This document shows, one piece after another, positions 28,436 through 51,078 of a stretch of 64,000 bases of DNA (its first letter is position 1; every line of letters starts with the position of its first letter). The DNA is taken from the NCBI GenBank assembly GCA_036785705.1, contig JAWUZG010000159.1, forward strand, positions 3,286,001 to 3,350,000, given 5' to 3'. Source of the stretch: Acanthornis magna (taxonomy: Eukaryota; Chordata; Aves; Passeriformes; Acanthizidae). The position numbers and the translations under genes are program-made. Under the pieces are notes generated by a model that saw only the letters and a program-made list of their open reading frames with translations, did not search any database and was not told the origin of the DNA.

Positions 28436-28467
28436 GAAATAATAGGAATAATAATTCCTATTATTTC
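28436..28467. repeat. Perfect 14-bp inverted repeat with a 4-nt loop
   Basis: Left arm GAAATAATAGGAAT (28436-28449), loop AATA, right arm ATTCCTATTATTTC (28454-28467). The arms are exact reverse complements. It is too short for a microRNA precursor; a cruciform-prone or mutational palindrome is more likely. Confidence 0.9.
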
Positions 28468-31400
28468 AGGCAATAAACAGGTCAGGACAACAGTGATTAT
28501 CCATGAAAATGAACCAGGGTAAATGTTTTAATACCATGGTTTACACAAGAAGAAGAATAAAAAAAAATCTCCCAGGCATCTTACCTGAATGATAAATGAA
28601 AACAGAGCCTCAAATAACAATAACAATGTAAAACAATTTGGGAAGCGTTTTCTAGGCAGCACCCTGGTTAGAGTCCAAAGAAAATACATGCAAAAAATAT
28701 TCAAAATCCCATGCTTTACATTGACTTTGGCCAGCTCCCAGTTCTTGGGTATAAAGCTTTCTCCCAAAGTTTTGCAAGTAAAACAAGTTCTTTGAATGAG
28801 GGCCTGATCCAGCCAGCTGCTGAGCATTCTCCATTCCCACTGAGGTCATTGACATCCACAGTTTGCAGAACAGACCTAACGCATAGGTCAAAAAAAAATT
28901 CCATCATCAAATCCATCTCACAGAACACACCAAAAAATTGAAGCTTTCGGGATCCACCCCTTAGTTGTGTAATGCTTTTTTTTTTGTTTTTTATTAAAAA
29001 TAGCGGAGATTTGAATACTGAAGTCACTGCTGGAAACTGTTCCGGCATCCGAATGACCATGAGGCCCACGGAACTGGATGCTGCTCTCAAGGTTAGGGCC
29101 AAACCCTCCCTGCTCCGCTCGTGGGAGCAGCCTGATGCTTGGAAGCAGCTTCTGGAAATGCTCCTGCACACGCTCAGCCCCTTCAGCTCCGAGCACAGCA
29201 CAGGATTGGGCTCTGAGCCCTTAATCCCCGCGGTGGGAAGTGGAACACTGCACACAAGATGTAGCAACAAAATAGATTTAGTTCAAGGTTAGTCTCAAGA
29301 ACCCTTATCTGATCACTGACAGTAATTTATCACACAGAACCCATCATTAGTGTCAAGCTGTTTTATTACCCACTAACTTAACACTGTTTTACCAAGAGTC
29401 AAGTGTGATGTCACTCATGTTAAAGTAATTTACAGCTAATAGATATGAGGTAGGAGTCAATGTTGGCTTGCTGAGTTCCTTTCATACTCGGTGCTAGCTC
29501 CTCTCGTTCTGCTCTGTAGGCAAATCAGGGAGCAAGGAGAGGCAGCAAGAAGGGGAAATCAGCCTCACATGCCTGCACCCAAGCACACACAGAGGGGCTT
29601 TGAATTCCCCAGCACCTTCTCACTTTGAGCGCAAGAACTCACCCAAATACATGGACCCTGATATCCAAGAGTTGAAATGAACACTAAGGTTTAAGAGACA
29701 ATAACAAGTAGTCTGGTTGGTGAGACAAGACATGTGGAATGCTTTGGTCATATGGAAGCTCCAGCACATCGGCAGAGGGGGAATCCCTCTAGGAGTCACA
29801 TCACATACCCCCAAATCCTACAAAATCTGTCTCACCAGGAAAGAATAAGCTTAGGCTGATTCGATGTTGCCTTTTCAGTGGTCTCAGCTTTGATGGTGAG
29901 AGTTCCCCTCATTTGGAACATGAAGAGAAGTTACAGAAACCTCGATAAGGAGCTTTGCTGCAAAAAAAAAGGAGACAATTGTGCATGAACGTTGTTTTCC
30001 TTCCCTGCCTTCCCCGTCCCTCCAGCCAATTCTGTTCAGTCTTAAGGTCAGCCCCAGTGCAGGCTCTGTTTATAAGAGAATACATTTCCCATTTCCAAGC
30101 ACTTGCCATCTCCTCTAATGAATCCTCCTGCTGACGTCTCCAGGATCCATTCTCTTAGCCTGTTAGACATTCAGAGATAATCCTGACTAATGTTTATATA
30201 TTCAAAGAGTTTTATTGTGGAGAATTGTACATTTGGGTTAAGGGAAAGGGCATCCTATATCAGCTCACCTCTCCAATTTTATACCCATTAAAACCATTTT
30301 AAATCACTGTATCTGGTCTTATTTCCCCTGGAAGTTCCTAAACTTTGGGCTATTTGAATGGTGACTTCAAATGGTCCTGGAGGTGTGACCCTTCAAGACC
30401 GTGCAGAGAAGGTCTTCAGGGATTAAATTTTAACTGTTCTTGGGATCTCAGGTAAATATGTTGCTCTGACAACACACCTGGACTGTAAATCACTGGAGCA
30501 TCTCTTTTGTCAGCTCTGTCAATAACTGTCCTGGTCTGTAAATTCTGTTTGATCAAACAACTCTTGGAAACACACGATTTCAATGGTGACCTCCGCTTCA
30601 ACCCACGGCACCAATTGTATGCAGATTGGCCAATGGCCCCTGAAAGGAAGACCCCCAACTTCTGGCTGCAGGAAGGGGCCAGCTGACCAGATGTGAGGCT
30701 GAAGGTTTGGAAGAGCTGGACAATGGTTAGACTCTACCTAGAGATTGGCCTGAGTACAGTCAGATGCGATATACATGCTCGTAATTTTCTTCCCTTCCAT
30801 GGGGAGCTGAATGAAAGCTTGCCAGGACTTCTGCTTCTGCATATCTTTGCTCTCTTAAAATCGTTCCAGAGGTTTCTTGCAACACATGGCTTTGCTCAGG
30901 CTGTTCCTGTGGAATCTCAAGAGCAATCAGGAGATTGTGAGTGGCCCTTTGCCGTGTTCTCCCTGGCCACAGGACCGGTGGGTTTGCACTGGGCTGGGAG
31001 AAAACAGCTGGGCAGGACCAGCTGTGATCCAGGCCTAAAACTCACATGGTGCAAAGCCCAGGTTCTGGCTTAACTTTCTATTTGCAGAAGCAGCAAAAGC
31101 TCTCCCCTCTTCCTCCCTCACTCCAAAGCTTTCAGCCATGGAAGCCACTGCAGCTCTTGGGCAGCTCAGAGAGACAAAGAAGGGCTTGGCTTCCTACTCT
31201 GGCCAAACCAGCTGCCTCTCCACCTCTCCCTCTCCGTACCACCTTTCCAACTAATTGGAGCCATGTTTTCATGCCAAAGCGATGAAAAACGCAGCAGGTG
31301 AGGGCTGAGGAGTTGTTGAGAAGGTGAAAAATGAGGCTGGGAGAGGTCAGGGATGCAGCCAAAGAGGCAGAGAGGAGTAGGAAGGGAAGTTCCATGAGGT

Positions 31401-34400
31401 GGAGGAGAAGATTTGCTGACCCAAACCAAGGCAGTTCAGATGCGGCAGAGAAGCTGTGAAAGGAGAGCACAGCCTGCAGTGAGCGAAGGCAGGAAGAATA
31501 TTGGGCACTGGGATATTCAAATGAAGATAGCAAAGCAAAGCAGGGAATATTAAATTTAGTCCAAATAGGCAGGAAAGGTTGCACCACTCATCTGTCACAT
31601 CCTTTCAGTACCTTGCTTATGAGAAGTCACAGTGCTGTTTCTCCCTCATGGAGATTATTTTTAGACCCATAAAACACATGAGGAGATGCAAAATGAAAAT
31701 TAGACTATAATGCAGAGTGTCCCAAATTCATCCCTAGGGCATCTGTACCAACTTCAGTGGAAGACTTCCACCAGAGGTTCATTCAGATCTGTATTTAGAA
31801 GTGCACATCTGTGCAGTTCTGGGTTTTGAGTCAATAAGCTCACACCAAGCATGCAATGGGAAAAAAGAACTGCTTCTAATTATAGATACCAAAATGAAGC
31901 AGAAAACAAGCATTAATATCACAGCTGATTTGGGACAGATATTTTATAAGAGGTGAAATTCTGTCCCTGTTAGTGCAGAGTTAAATAAAACTCCACTAAG
32001 TAAAATGAGGGAGAGTCATGTTTTGGGACCGTGCCGTATTCCGGGCCTTCCGAATCAAATCTATGCAGTCTCCTGATTAAAACAACAGACCTCTGCAAAC
32101 CTTCAGACCTTCTGTGCAGCCAGATTCTCGAGTGGTTGGATTTACAACGTGCATAACTTCCCACTATTTATATTTTAAATCAAAAATTTCTTGCTTCCTT
32201 CTACTCTGTACACGTATGTAAGGATTAGAAAAGTGGAGATCTGGATTCAAAGCAGCTATAAAAAACCCAGTTGATTTATCCCACTGTGATTCGGGTTCCT
32301 CCTGTCCTGACCTACCTGCAGAAGTGGCCAGGTAGACTCACCTGCAGGTGACACCCTCCAGAACCCTCCCACACTTCACTCCAAGCAAGCAAGAAAAAGG
32401 AACCAGGAATGATTGCAGGTGGGGAAGGGCCTACAGAAACCATGAGGATGGTAACACAGGTACAGCCTTGCTGCAGGGAGTCTTGTGTGAGGGATGAACA
32501 CTTCCAAAAGCTGTGCCTCTGTTCTTTGGGTAGTTTCGGAAGACAAACGTCCAAAATGGACCCATGATCAGGAGCCACAGACCATCCAAAATCTTACCTT
32601 AAGGTGAGCGAGTGCTCTCTCATTTTCAAGATAAGGGGTTTAATGGTATATTGGAAGAAAAATGTCTTTCCACCGCGAAGGCTGGTTGGAAGTGTGTCCA
32701 GCCACAAAGCAGGGGCACAGCTCCAGTCAGACAACTACTCAGTCTCCTACTTTTCTCTCAGGTAGATAAAATCAGCAATGCTTCCCCAAAGTCATTCCAC
32801 TTCTAAAGAATAACGAGTCTGAGGATCTCCCTATTTGCCAGATTGATTTTTCTTTTTTAATCTTTGAGATGTCCCCATTTCCAGTTTCCCCTCAGCATCC
32901 CACATAGCGAGGGGCTCTGTTTGGGAGAGCACTGCTGTTGATATGAGATCTCATTACTCCAGAGCCCGAAACTTTAAGGAAAAACACCCAGTATCACGAG
33001 ACTTGAAATGAAGAAAATGAGCTCATACCCCAGAGATGTCCAGCTGGGAGATTCCACTTTATGGAAACACTGTACAAATATCCCCAAATGACTTGGGCAC
33101 TAACATCCCATCTCCCAACATTTAGTAGTAACATAATGGTCCCAGTTTCCTTCCCTGGCATGGGAAGAGGAAGATCCTTTGCACGTTTCTCCCAACCAGG
33201 CAACAACCAGGTTACATCATGGCTTTGGTGGCCGAAGCTCCTCGCTTTCCTCCCTCCCCCACCCCAGGAACAATGGCTAACTGTTCTTTTTCCATCTATA
33301 AATTTGTCTGAGTTAACAGTTCCCAAGATCTGGCAGCAAGCTGGAGCTGGGAGTGAGCTGAGAGATAGGAGAGTGACAGTCTGAAATGAAACACAGAGCT
33401 GCTGGGCCTGCAGCCGTCAGACAGGAGCCTGGCTCCCTCCCTTAAAGATTAGCGAGACTCCTTCGCTGGAGCCCTCCGCATTCCCCAAAATCCTAGCAAC
33501 AAAGTGCTGTCTCTCAGCCGCCAATGAATCATGTGAATTTAACCTTTCACCTGGCCACAAGGAGGTTAATACACCAAAATAGCCCTTTTTTTTTTTTTAT
33601 CTTTCCCCATTTATTGCCCATAATGGCAGCGGGGAGCACGGTGAAAACCCCGCATAGCTGGAGAGGCTCTGGAAGAGGTTTGATATCAGACCTCCGCCAG
33701 GACCAGGCTGGCATCCCCAGCATCAGCCCACCAGGCTGGAGTTTGCACAGGGAAATAGTTTCCATTACACAGTGCAGAAGATTTTTGCCTCTCCTTGCCT
33801 GGCTGGTGCCTCTCTGTGCCCTCCGGCTTCAACCCCACAAACGTTTACACAAGGCGTCCCCCAGCATGCCCACATGGCTGGATCCTGAGTCAGCCGCTGC
33901 TCCCGCCCACGGCAGAGCTCCTGGACAACTTCCCAGGAGGGCTCAGACCCTCAGCCCCTGCGAGGCTGAGCCCTCCTAGGTCTGTGTGTCCTCCTTGGGC
34001 TGCCCTTGTCCTTTGGGCTTGGGGCAACATTGGAGCCCGCAGAGTCCCCTGCGTAAAACAAGCGTGGAGACCACAGTTTGCCCATCTGCAAAAAACCAGT
34101 GTGGTTTGTCCCTCACAGGGTATTCTCAGCAGTAGGAGCTGCAGCCCCGGCCTGTGCTCACTGGGCCTGACATTGTCAGCCTGAGGATTTCCTCACTGCT
34201 GTGCAATTTGGAGCTGCTGTTATATCAGCCTCAAAGGAAAATTAATTTAAAACTATTTAGGCCCAAAGCACACAAGCAAAAGTCACTTTTAGGAGGCCAA
34301 ATTACCCATCTGAGGGGTGCACACATCACAGTTGACATTTTGTACCTTTTAAATATTGAAGGAAAAGGGGTGATTTTTGTAGCCATTTTTGGCTCGTGAG

Positions 34401-35059
34401 GGGCTGGAGGAATGGCTGAGACTGAAGCATCCCAGTATAACAGATCTGTAGGGGACAGCAAGAGGCAGCACCTCTATGGGACACCTTTTATTTCCCATGC
34501 CAGGGAAATTCTTGTGGACTAAGGAAGAAAACAGGATCTCAGGGCAAGAGGGGGGAAAAACATCAAATATTTTCCCCCCACCCCTATCACAGCCCTCTTT
34601 CCTGAGAGCCACTGCCACATGCACATAACAGGAGATAAATATTTTTGGCAGAGCCTGATGTTTATTTAACCCTTTTGGGATACAGCCCTTTGGCATCCCC
34701 TCACTCTTCCAGGCACAAAACCCCTCTGTCCCTGCCTGGCTGGGCTGGGGCAGCTCAGTCCTTGCCCACAGCCTCGAGCTGGATGGGGCCTCCCCCAGCC
34801 CTGGCTGTGTCCATCACTTCTCTCGAGCACTGCCTCAGGAATCAGCCTGGCCTCGACCACAGGAGCTACCTGAGCTCAGTCCCTGCGCAGGGACCAGCCC
34901 GTCCCTTGGAGACTGGGTAGGAAAGGGCTGGGGGATGGAGGGATACAGACCGGGGAATGTGGACTGGGGGATGTGTCGGCAGTGGAGACCAGGAGATGAA
35001 GGAGATCCAGACCGCGTTCCCCTCCTGTCCATCTCCTCCACTCACGGGCAGGGGAAGCA

Positions 35060-36800
35060 GCTCCTGGGAGCTTGCCGTGCAGAGTCACAGCAGCCCCGTG
35101 CTGCCCGTCGGGGCTGAAGGGACCAAACACACGATGGGTTTCCCTTTGCATCGGGTGGCTCGGGACGGAGGGATCGGAGGGGGCCCGGTGCCGGCTGGGC
35201 AGGGGGTCCAGGGCAGATCCCGGCCGCGGGCACCGCCTGGGCTAGGTAGAACCTAGCGTCGGAACTCACCCTCCTCGGCATCCCCGAGGGCAGGGGGCTG
35301 CGAGACGCCTCTGAGCCTCGGGGGGGGATGTTGCAGCCCGGGGGAGGCAGAGGAAGGAAAGGGGACATAATTAATTGTCACCTCCCTGTGCACTGAGGGG
35401 AAAGGTAACCGTAGTTTCCACGCTTGGGGTGAGCCTCGCTTCCCTGCCCGGCGCAGCAGGAGCGGGAGCGTTTCTGCCCTTCTCTCTGCTCTTGCCTTTT
35501 GGGTTTTTTCCCCCCCGGCTTTTCCTTGGGGGAGGGGGGAGCTAAAAGCCCCCTCCGGGACCGCGCAGGACGCTCCCACGCGTCCGCCCCGCGCAGGACT
35601 CACAAATCAGCCTGAGCAGGATTAGGGCCGAGGGGCCGGGGCGCCGGGCAGTCTGTCCCGGCCCGGGGGAGCCTCACCTGGAGGGGTCAGGGCTCCCTGG
35701 GGACCGTGGCGAGACTCACCGGCCCCTCTGGAGCTCAGCCAGAGCCAAGCTCTGCGCGGACGGTGCGGTGAGGGGGTACGGGGAGCCTTTAGGAAGAGGT
35801 CGGTCTCTTCCTAACCCACTCAAAATAAGTGGTCGCACCCCTCGGGAAGAGCAGAGCCCGGTCCGGCTCAGCCCATCAGACGGACCGTGAGCCCCGCGAG
35901 GGCCGTGAATTGGTGTCACAGCTCCCGGAGGTACCGCCAGGGTACCTCTCCCGAGAGGCCCTTCTGCCTGTCCCAGCTCCAAACGGGGATGGAAGAGAGG
36001 AATTGGGCTTTCCGGGCATCACCCGCAACAGGGCTGTGCTAGGATTTTTGTATCTAATCCTCTCCGAGAGCTGGGCAGCAGTGTCCGGCCGCCACGTCGG
36101 GGTGTCCTCGGTGTGGGAGCGAGCACCGGGAGAGCCCCGGGCTCCCCGTGTCCCCCGCTGCGGGGTGACCTCCCCGGGCGCAGTGCGAGAGCTGCGGACG
36201 GGGCATCGCCCCTGCCACCACGCTGGCACCTCCCTCCCTCTTCATCCAAAGCATCGCCCACCCGGGCCTTCCTCACAGGAAGACCCCCGGATCCCCTGCC
36301 TGCCCCCCGGTTACCGATCGCAGCCCAAAATTCCATAAACACCTCAAACCACGGGGCCTCCCATCCCGTGGACAGCCACACGCAGTCCTCACGCGTGGGT
36401 GACACCAGCCCGGCCCGGTGCCCAGCGGGGACTGGAATTTGGGGCCAGCCCGGCGGTGGCTGCGGGGAATGGTGCCGGAACCCTCGGTGTGGGAACACCT
36501 GCCCCAGCGCTGCTCCGCACCCGCGGGCGCTGCTGGCGCGGCCGCGGGAGGAGCCGCTCCTTGGACTCGCCGCCCTTCGCCGCGGCCTCGGTGGGGCGAG
36601 AGCCCGGCAGCCCCGACACCACCGGAGGAGAAAACGCTTTGAAAAACTAGTTTAAAAAAATCAAACAGCAAAACCCAACAGCCGGATGGATCTGACCACA
36701 GACACGCCACAGGTCCGCGGGAAGGTTTTCGCGCACCGTGGTTTCCTCCGCCGTGAACGCGCTCACCGCGTACATCTCTCCGGGTTTAGCAGCGCCTCGT
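35060..36800. promoter_or_regulatory. CpG island, distal part upstream of GATA5
   Basis: CpG dinucleotides and GC content rise abruptly near 35.06 kb and stay high to about 36.8 kb. The segment contains many CCGG, GCGC and CCCG words and no repeat. It is 2-4 kb upstream of the proposed first exon, so it may be an extended Polycomb-type island typical of developmental regulators, or a promoter for an unannotated divergent transcript. The long open frames inside it are caused by composition. Confidence 0.7.
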
Positions 36801-37054
36801 TTGTTTCAGTGTGTTCACATTTATTTGAACGCCAGGAGAGATCGGAGAGGGCAGTTCGTACGCATTTTTAAAAATTAATAAATGCAATAAATTACAGCTA
36901 AGTAACAACTTGAAATTGTAAAGTCTGGAAACCCACGCGAAACGAAACGAAGGAAGCTCCAGAGGTGGCTCGGCCGCAGCAAGGAAGGGATTGAGGCCGG
37001 TTTTCTATAGGCACGGTTTTATCCGTGTTGTCGCCGGGCTGGGGCTTCCTCGAA
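36800..37054. other. AT-rich, CpG-poor gap inside the CpG island
   Basis: Between two CpG-dense blocks the sequence turns AT-rich, with words such as AAAATTAATAAATGCAATAA and CAGCTAAGTAACAACTTG. No repeat is recognised. It might be an embedded regulatory element; nothing firmer can be said. Confidence 0.45.
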
Positions 37055-37250
37055 TTTTTATTTTCTTTTTCTATAGCTTTTTCACACTTAAAAAAATTAT
37101 TTTTCCGCCTTTTAAAAAAGATTTTTATTCTTTATTTTTCTCCTTTTTTTTTGTTTTGTTTTGTTTTGTTTTATTTTGTTTTTTCTTTGTTTGTTTGGGG
37201 TGGGGAGGGGGGGGTTGTTGTTTTGGTTTTGTTTTCTTCTTTTGCTCCGC
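37055..37250. repeat. T-rich / (TTTTG)n low-complexity tract
   Basis: About 200 nt of nearly pure T and G on the + strand, including TTTTG and TTTG units and a run of eight G near 37210. It interrupts the CpG island. The strand asymmetry is strong. Confidence 0.85.
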
Positions 37251-38557
37251 GGGCGCAGGGGCACAGGGATACCCCGCGAGCCGTAAACGGCCGCTTTCGA
37301 GAGCAAATAAATATATCTCCAGCCAGTTGCGTTGCATTATTCCGAGGGAAATAGCTGGCATTCCTGCACCAGTTTATTTTGGAGCTGAAATTTCCCACCC
37401 TTCCCGCAGTGCTGGTCCCTGCGGAGGCGAGGCTGGACGGGCTCCCCCGGGCGCCGGGACCGCACGGGCGGGCAGCGCCAGGCTGCGTTACCGGAGGGCT
37501 CCCGGGGCCGGGCAGGGCCCGATCCAGTCGGTAGAGGCCTTCGGGAGGCAAAATTCTGTCCGCCCGGGGATGGAGAGAGAGGCGGGCGAGATTCGCCGAG
37601 GGTTTTTCCCGTTTCTCCGGGGAGGAGAGAGAGGCACCGCGACTTTGCGCAAAGGCGCGATAATTCCCGGGGACAAATCCCGGTAACGATGGAATTATTT
37701 CCTTGCTGGCCCGTACTGGAGGAGAGTTAAATTGGCTGAATTACGCGGGGTAAGCGGGAAGCTGGGACTAAGAGCTCCTTCCCCTCTGAAGTCCCTTCCC
37801 GGGTCGCACCGACGGGGAACAGCGGGCAAAGGTTTTTTGTCCCCGTCGCAAGGCCAGAGTGGCTCGGCCGGGGGGCTACAGGGAGGAGGACCCTTCTCTC
37901 TGCTGCTGCCCCCGGGGAAGAGCAGAGCGCCTGGAAACGGGGCAGCCTCGACGGGACGGTGAGGGGTCGGAGACCTGCTCTCCGGACGTGGCAAACCCGC
38001 ACTGAGCCCGGGCACGGCCGGAACGGGCAGGCTGTGAGCATCGCCGCATCCTCGGGGGGCCCGCGGGCCGCTGCAGAGAGTCAGGGCGGGCCGGGGCCAG
38101 GCTGAGACACCCCTTCCCCGTAAGGATGGGGTTTATGTCAAAACAGAACCGGAGCGCTCGCTCGGAGCAGAAAACCACCCGCTCTCACCCTCGGCTACCA
38201 GACCCCCGCCGGGACGTTTTCGGTGCGTTCCCCAGCATCTCCCGGCGGCCCGGGGCGGGGGGGCATCCCCTCCGCGTGGGGTGTGGGAGCGAACCCCAGA
38301 AACGCAGCGGGGCCCGCAAAGGAGGGAGCCACCCCCAGCCCTCCCCGGGGGCGGGCGGACACCCCCAGCCCCTCTGCGGGGGCGGCCCCGGGCCCGGGGC
38401 GGTGCGGGGCGCACTGGGGGCCGCATCCTGCCCCCGCTCCGCCCGGCCCCGCCGCCCCGCGTCCCCCCCGCCGGGAGCGGAGCCGGCGGGACTTATCCCG
38501 TCCCCCCGTGCCGGGAGGCGCCCAATCCCGGCCGGGACCGGGGCTGCCCCGCCGGCC

Positions 38558-38567
38558 GTCACGTGGG
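38558..38567. promoter_or_regulatory. E-box CACGTG in the presumed GATA5 core promoter
   Basis: A perfect palindromic CACGTG (38560-38565) in the context GTCACGTGGG, a strong bHLH-ZIP (USF-type) site. It lies about 30-300 bp upstream of the proposed exon 1 body, in a CpG-dense segment without a TATA box. E-boxes near transcription starts are known to matter for GATA4 and GATA6 promoters. The role here is inference. Confidence 0.4.
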
Positions 38568-38589
38568 CCGGCCCGCACCGGGGCCGCCG

Positions 38590-38879
38590 TAAAGAGCCCG
38601 AGCCGCCACCGCCGCCGCCACTTCCCCGCCGGGCGCAGCCAGGGACGCACCCACGGGAGACGGGGCGGCGAGAGGGGGGACACCGGGGGAGGGCAGCCCC
38701 TCTCTGCCAGGAGGTCCTGCTGGTTTGTTTTTTCTCCTGCCTCCCCCGTGAACTTTATTGTATTTTTATTATTATTATTATTATTATTATTGTAATTTTC
38801 CTGGGATTTGCCTGGATGGTCTGAGCACAGCTCCATGCCCCCACGGCCATGCCCGGCTCCGTTCCCGGCACGCTGCCAT
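38590..38879 (+). other. GATA5: Probable non-coding exon 1 of GATA5 (start approximate)
   Basis: The donor candidate is CCAT|GTGAGTA at 38879/38880, which fits the U1 consensus downstream of the cut. It would pair with the acceptor at 39510 to give an intron of about 0.63 kb. The exon would hold a (TTA)n run and several short upstream ATGs. The 5' end is a guess set near the CpG-dense, TATA-less promoter. No transcript data are available to confirm it. Confidence 0.35.
38767..38791. repeat. (TTA)n microsatellite
   Basis: About eight TTA/ATT units in the proposed non-coding exon 1 or proximal promoter, in sharp contrast with the GC-rich flanks. Confidence 0.9.
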
Positions 38880-39165
38880 GTGAGTACCTGTGCGGGAGGA
38901 GCGGGCCAGGGCGGGATGCTCTTGCGGGGTTCGGCGGCTCGAGCCCTCCGCCCGCACGGAGGGGCCTGCCCGAGGGTTATTGCGCTTTTTAACAAGAAAG
39001 CGGCAGCGCTGGTGGCTGGGGGACACCGGGGATGCTCCCGATCCTGCACCGCTGCCCAGGTCCGTCGGGACGCTGCTCCCGCAGGGAACCCGAGGGGCCA
39101 CGCCGCAGCCGTTCTCCTGCCCGCCGAGAAGGCCTCGAGTTGCGCTCAAGGCCCTGGGTTCCGGG

Positions 39166-39196
39166 AAAAAAAAAAAAAAAAAAAAAGAAAAAAAAA
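39166..39196. repeat. Poly(A) run in intron 1
   Basis: Thirty A with a single G interruption, followed by a second shorter A run near 39221. Simple sequence without a visible retroposon body. Confidence 0.9.
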
Positions 39197-39510
39197 GACG
39201 TGAAGGGAAATACTATTGGGAAAAAAAAAATTAATTGTTGGAGTGTTTTTCCGGCCCCTTGGAGGTGCCCAGGCGGGCGGAGGGGCGGGGGAAGGTGCCG
39301 GAGGGGTCGCTGCCCGTTCCAAGGAGGTTAATTCTCGCCGCGGCTCAGAAGAAAGTTTAAAGAAAAAAAAAAAAACCAGAACCAAAGGGGAAAAAAATTA
39401 CAAATTTCAGCCCCTGCTCGAGGCAGGGACAGGCGTTTTCGGCGCGGGAGAGGCCGTCGGGTGCCGGGTGTGCGCAGGGTCTCAGGCGCTGCTCTCGCTT
39501 CTCCCCGCAG

Positions 39511-39593
39511 GTTCCCGTGAGTGAGCCCCTCGGCACCGCCGGGCCGCAGCCGGCCGGGCCCTGAGCAGGATCCGCCGCCGCCGAGGACGGAAC
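39511..39593 (+). other. GATA5: GATA5 5' UTR part of the first coding exon
   Basis: A pyrimidine-rich tract ending ctccccgcag (AG at 39509-39510) makes a good acceptor 83 nt before the ATG. Vertebrate GATA4/5/6 genes typically have a non-coding first exon and begin translation in exon 2. There is no upstream ATG between 39511 and 39593. Confidence 0.6.
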
Positions 39594-50455
<10,862 letters not shown>

Positions 50456-50870
50456 GAACCCCCAGGCTCCGCAGAAAGCCTCGGGACCAATGCTTTGGGC
50501 TGTCCGATGGGCAGGAGGACGAGCTGCCCCAGCGCCTTGGGACGGCGAGGTGTTGAGCCACGGCCGCAGGACAGGTTTCTCCTGGAGGATGCCCATGGAA
50601 AACGCCAGCTGGACGGGGCTGGGATGACCTCACTGCGGCACCAGGTCCCCAAAAAGCTCATCCTTCCCCAGAGCGACCCTGGGCTGCCTCCCCAAGGCCA
50701 GAACCCCGGGGCTGCCTCCGTTTTCCCAGGGAAAGCCTTCCTTCTCTGAGATGAAACCAGCAAATAAATGCATCCCAGAATCTATGTTTATTCGCAGTGA
50801 TTTCTCCCTCCTATGACTCCACTGTGTGCAATTTATTCCACTTTCCAATAAAAGACTGTAATAACATGGC
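50456..50870 (+). other. GATA5: GATA5 3' UTR with poly(A) signals
   Basis: Follows the stop codon without a further good splice donor. AATAAA occurs at 50763-50768 and at 50847-50852, giving UTR lengths of about 330 or 410 nt, depending on which is used. A further AATAAA at 51073-51078 could support a longer form. The exact cleavage site cannot be fixed from sequence. Confidence 0.6.
50847..50852 (+). terminator. Candidate main polyadenylation signal of GATA5
   Basis: AATAAA in CCAATAAAAGACTG, about 395 nt after the stop codon. The alternative signal at 50763-50768 is also canonical, so which is dominant is uncertain. Confidence 0.45.
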
Positions 50871-51078
50871 ACCAAATAACTTAATTTTATTAAAATGTAA
50901 GCTACGTGGCCTGCTTTATGTTTTATTGGCCACAACAGGAAGAAAAGAGAAAAAAAAACAGCAATGGTTGTTTTAAACATTTACTGTTTTATATTAAAAA
51001 CGATCATCTCTATAGAGTGTTAGCTTCTGAAGCGTTTTGCATGTCAACACTGAGCTGATGAGTCAGACATGAAATAAA

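Larger units (their letters stand above)
14746..35059. other. Upstream intergenic DNA, proximal part
   Basis: Twenty kilobases without a recognisable exon. It contains the 10-bp repeat at 15901, AT-rich tracts near 23.4-23.8 kb and the palindrome at 28436. GC content varies: 20.6-21.4 kb, 26.9-27.4 kb and 33.8-35 kb are GC-richer than the rest. All longer open frames lack similarity I recognise and lack splice or start context. Confidence 0.55.
37250..39160. promoter_or_regulatory. CpG island, core promoter part
   Basis: Dense CpG throughout, strongest near 38.2-38.7 kb, where runs of CCCCG, GGGCGG and CCGCCGCC are found. There is no TATA box at the expected place. This is the likely promoter of GATA5 on the + strand and could fire in both directions. 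Confidence 0.75.

Noticed and set aside
37112..37686. Frame with a Phe-rich, membrane-like N-terminus
   Set aside because: The hydrophobic stretch is translation of the T-rich tract. There is no exon structure or family similarity.
1..38000. Muscle microRNA genes miR-1 and miR-133a, expected upstream of GATA5 from synteny
   Set aside because: A visual search for the mature cores on both strands found no match, so they are probably beyond the window. The search was by eye, not computed.
38126..38824. 232-codon Pro/Arg/Gly-rich frame in the promoter CpG island
   Set aside because: Composition artefact: few stop codons occur in very GC-rich DNA, no domain is visible, and it overlaps the presumed promoter and exon 1.
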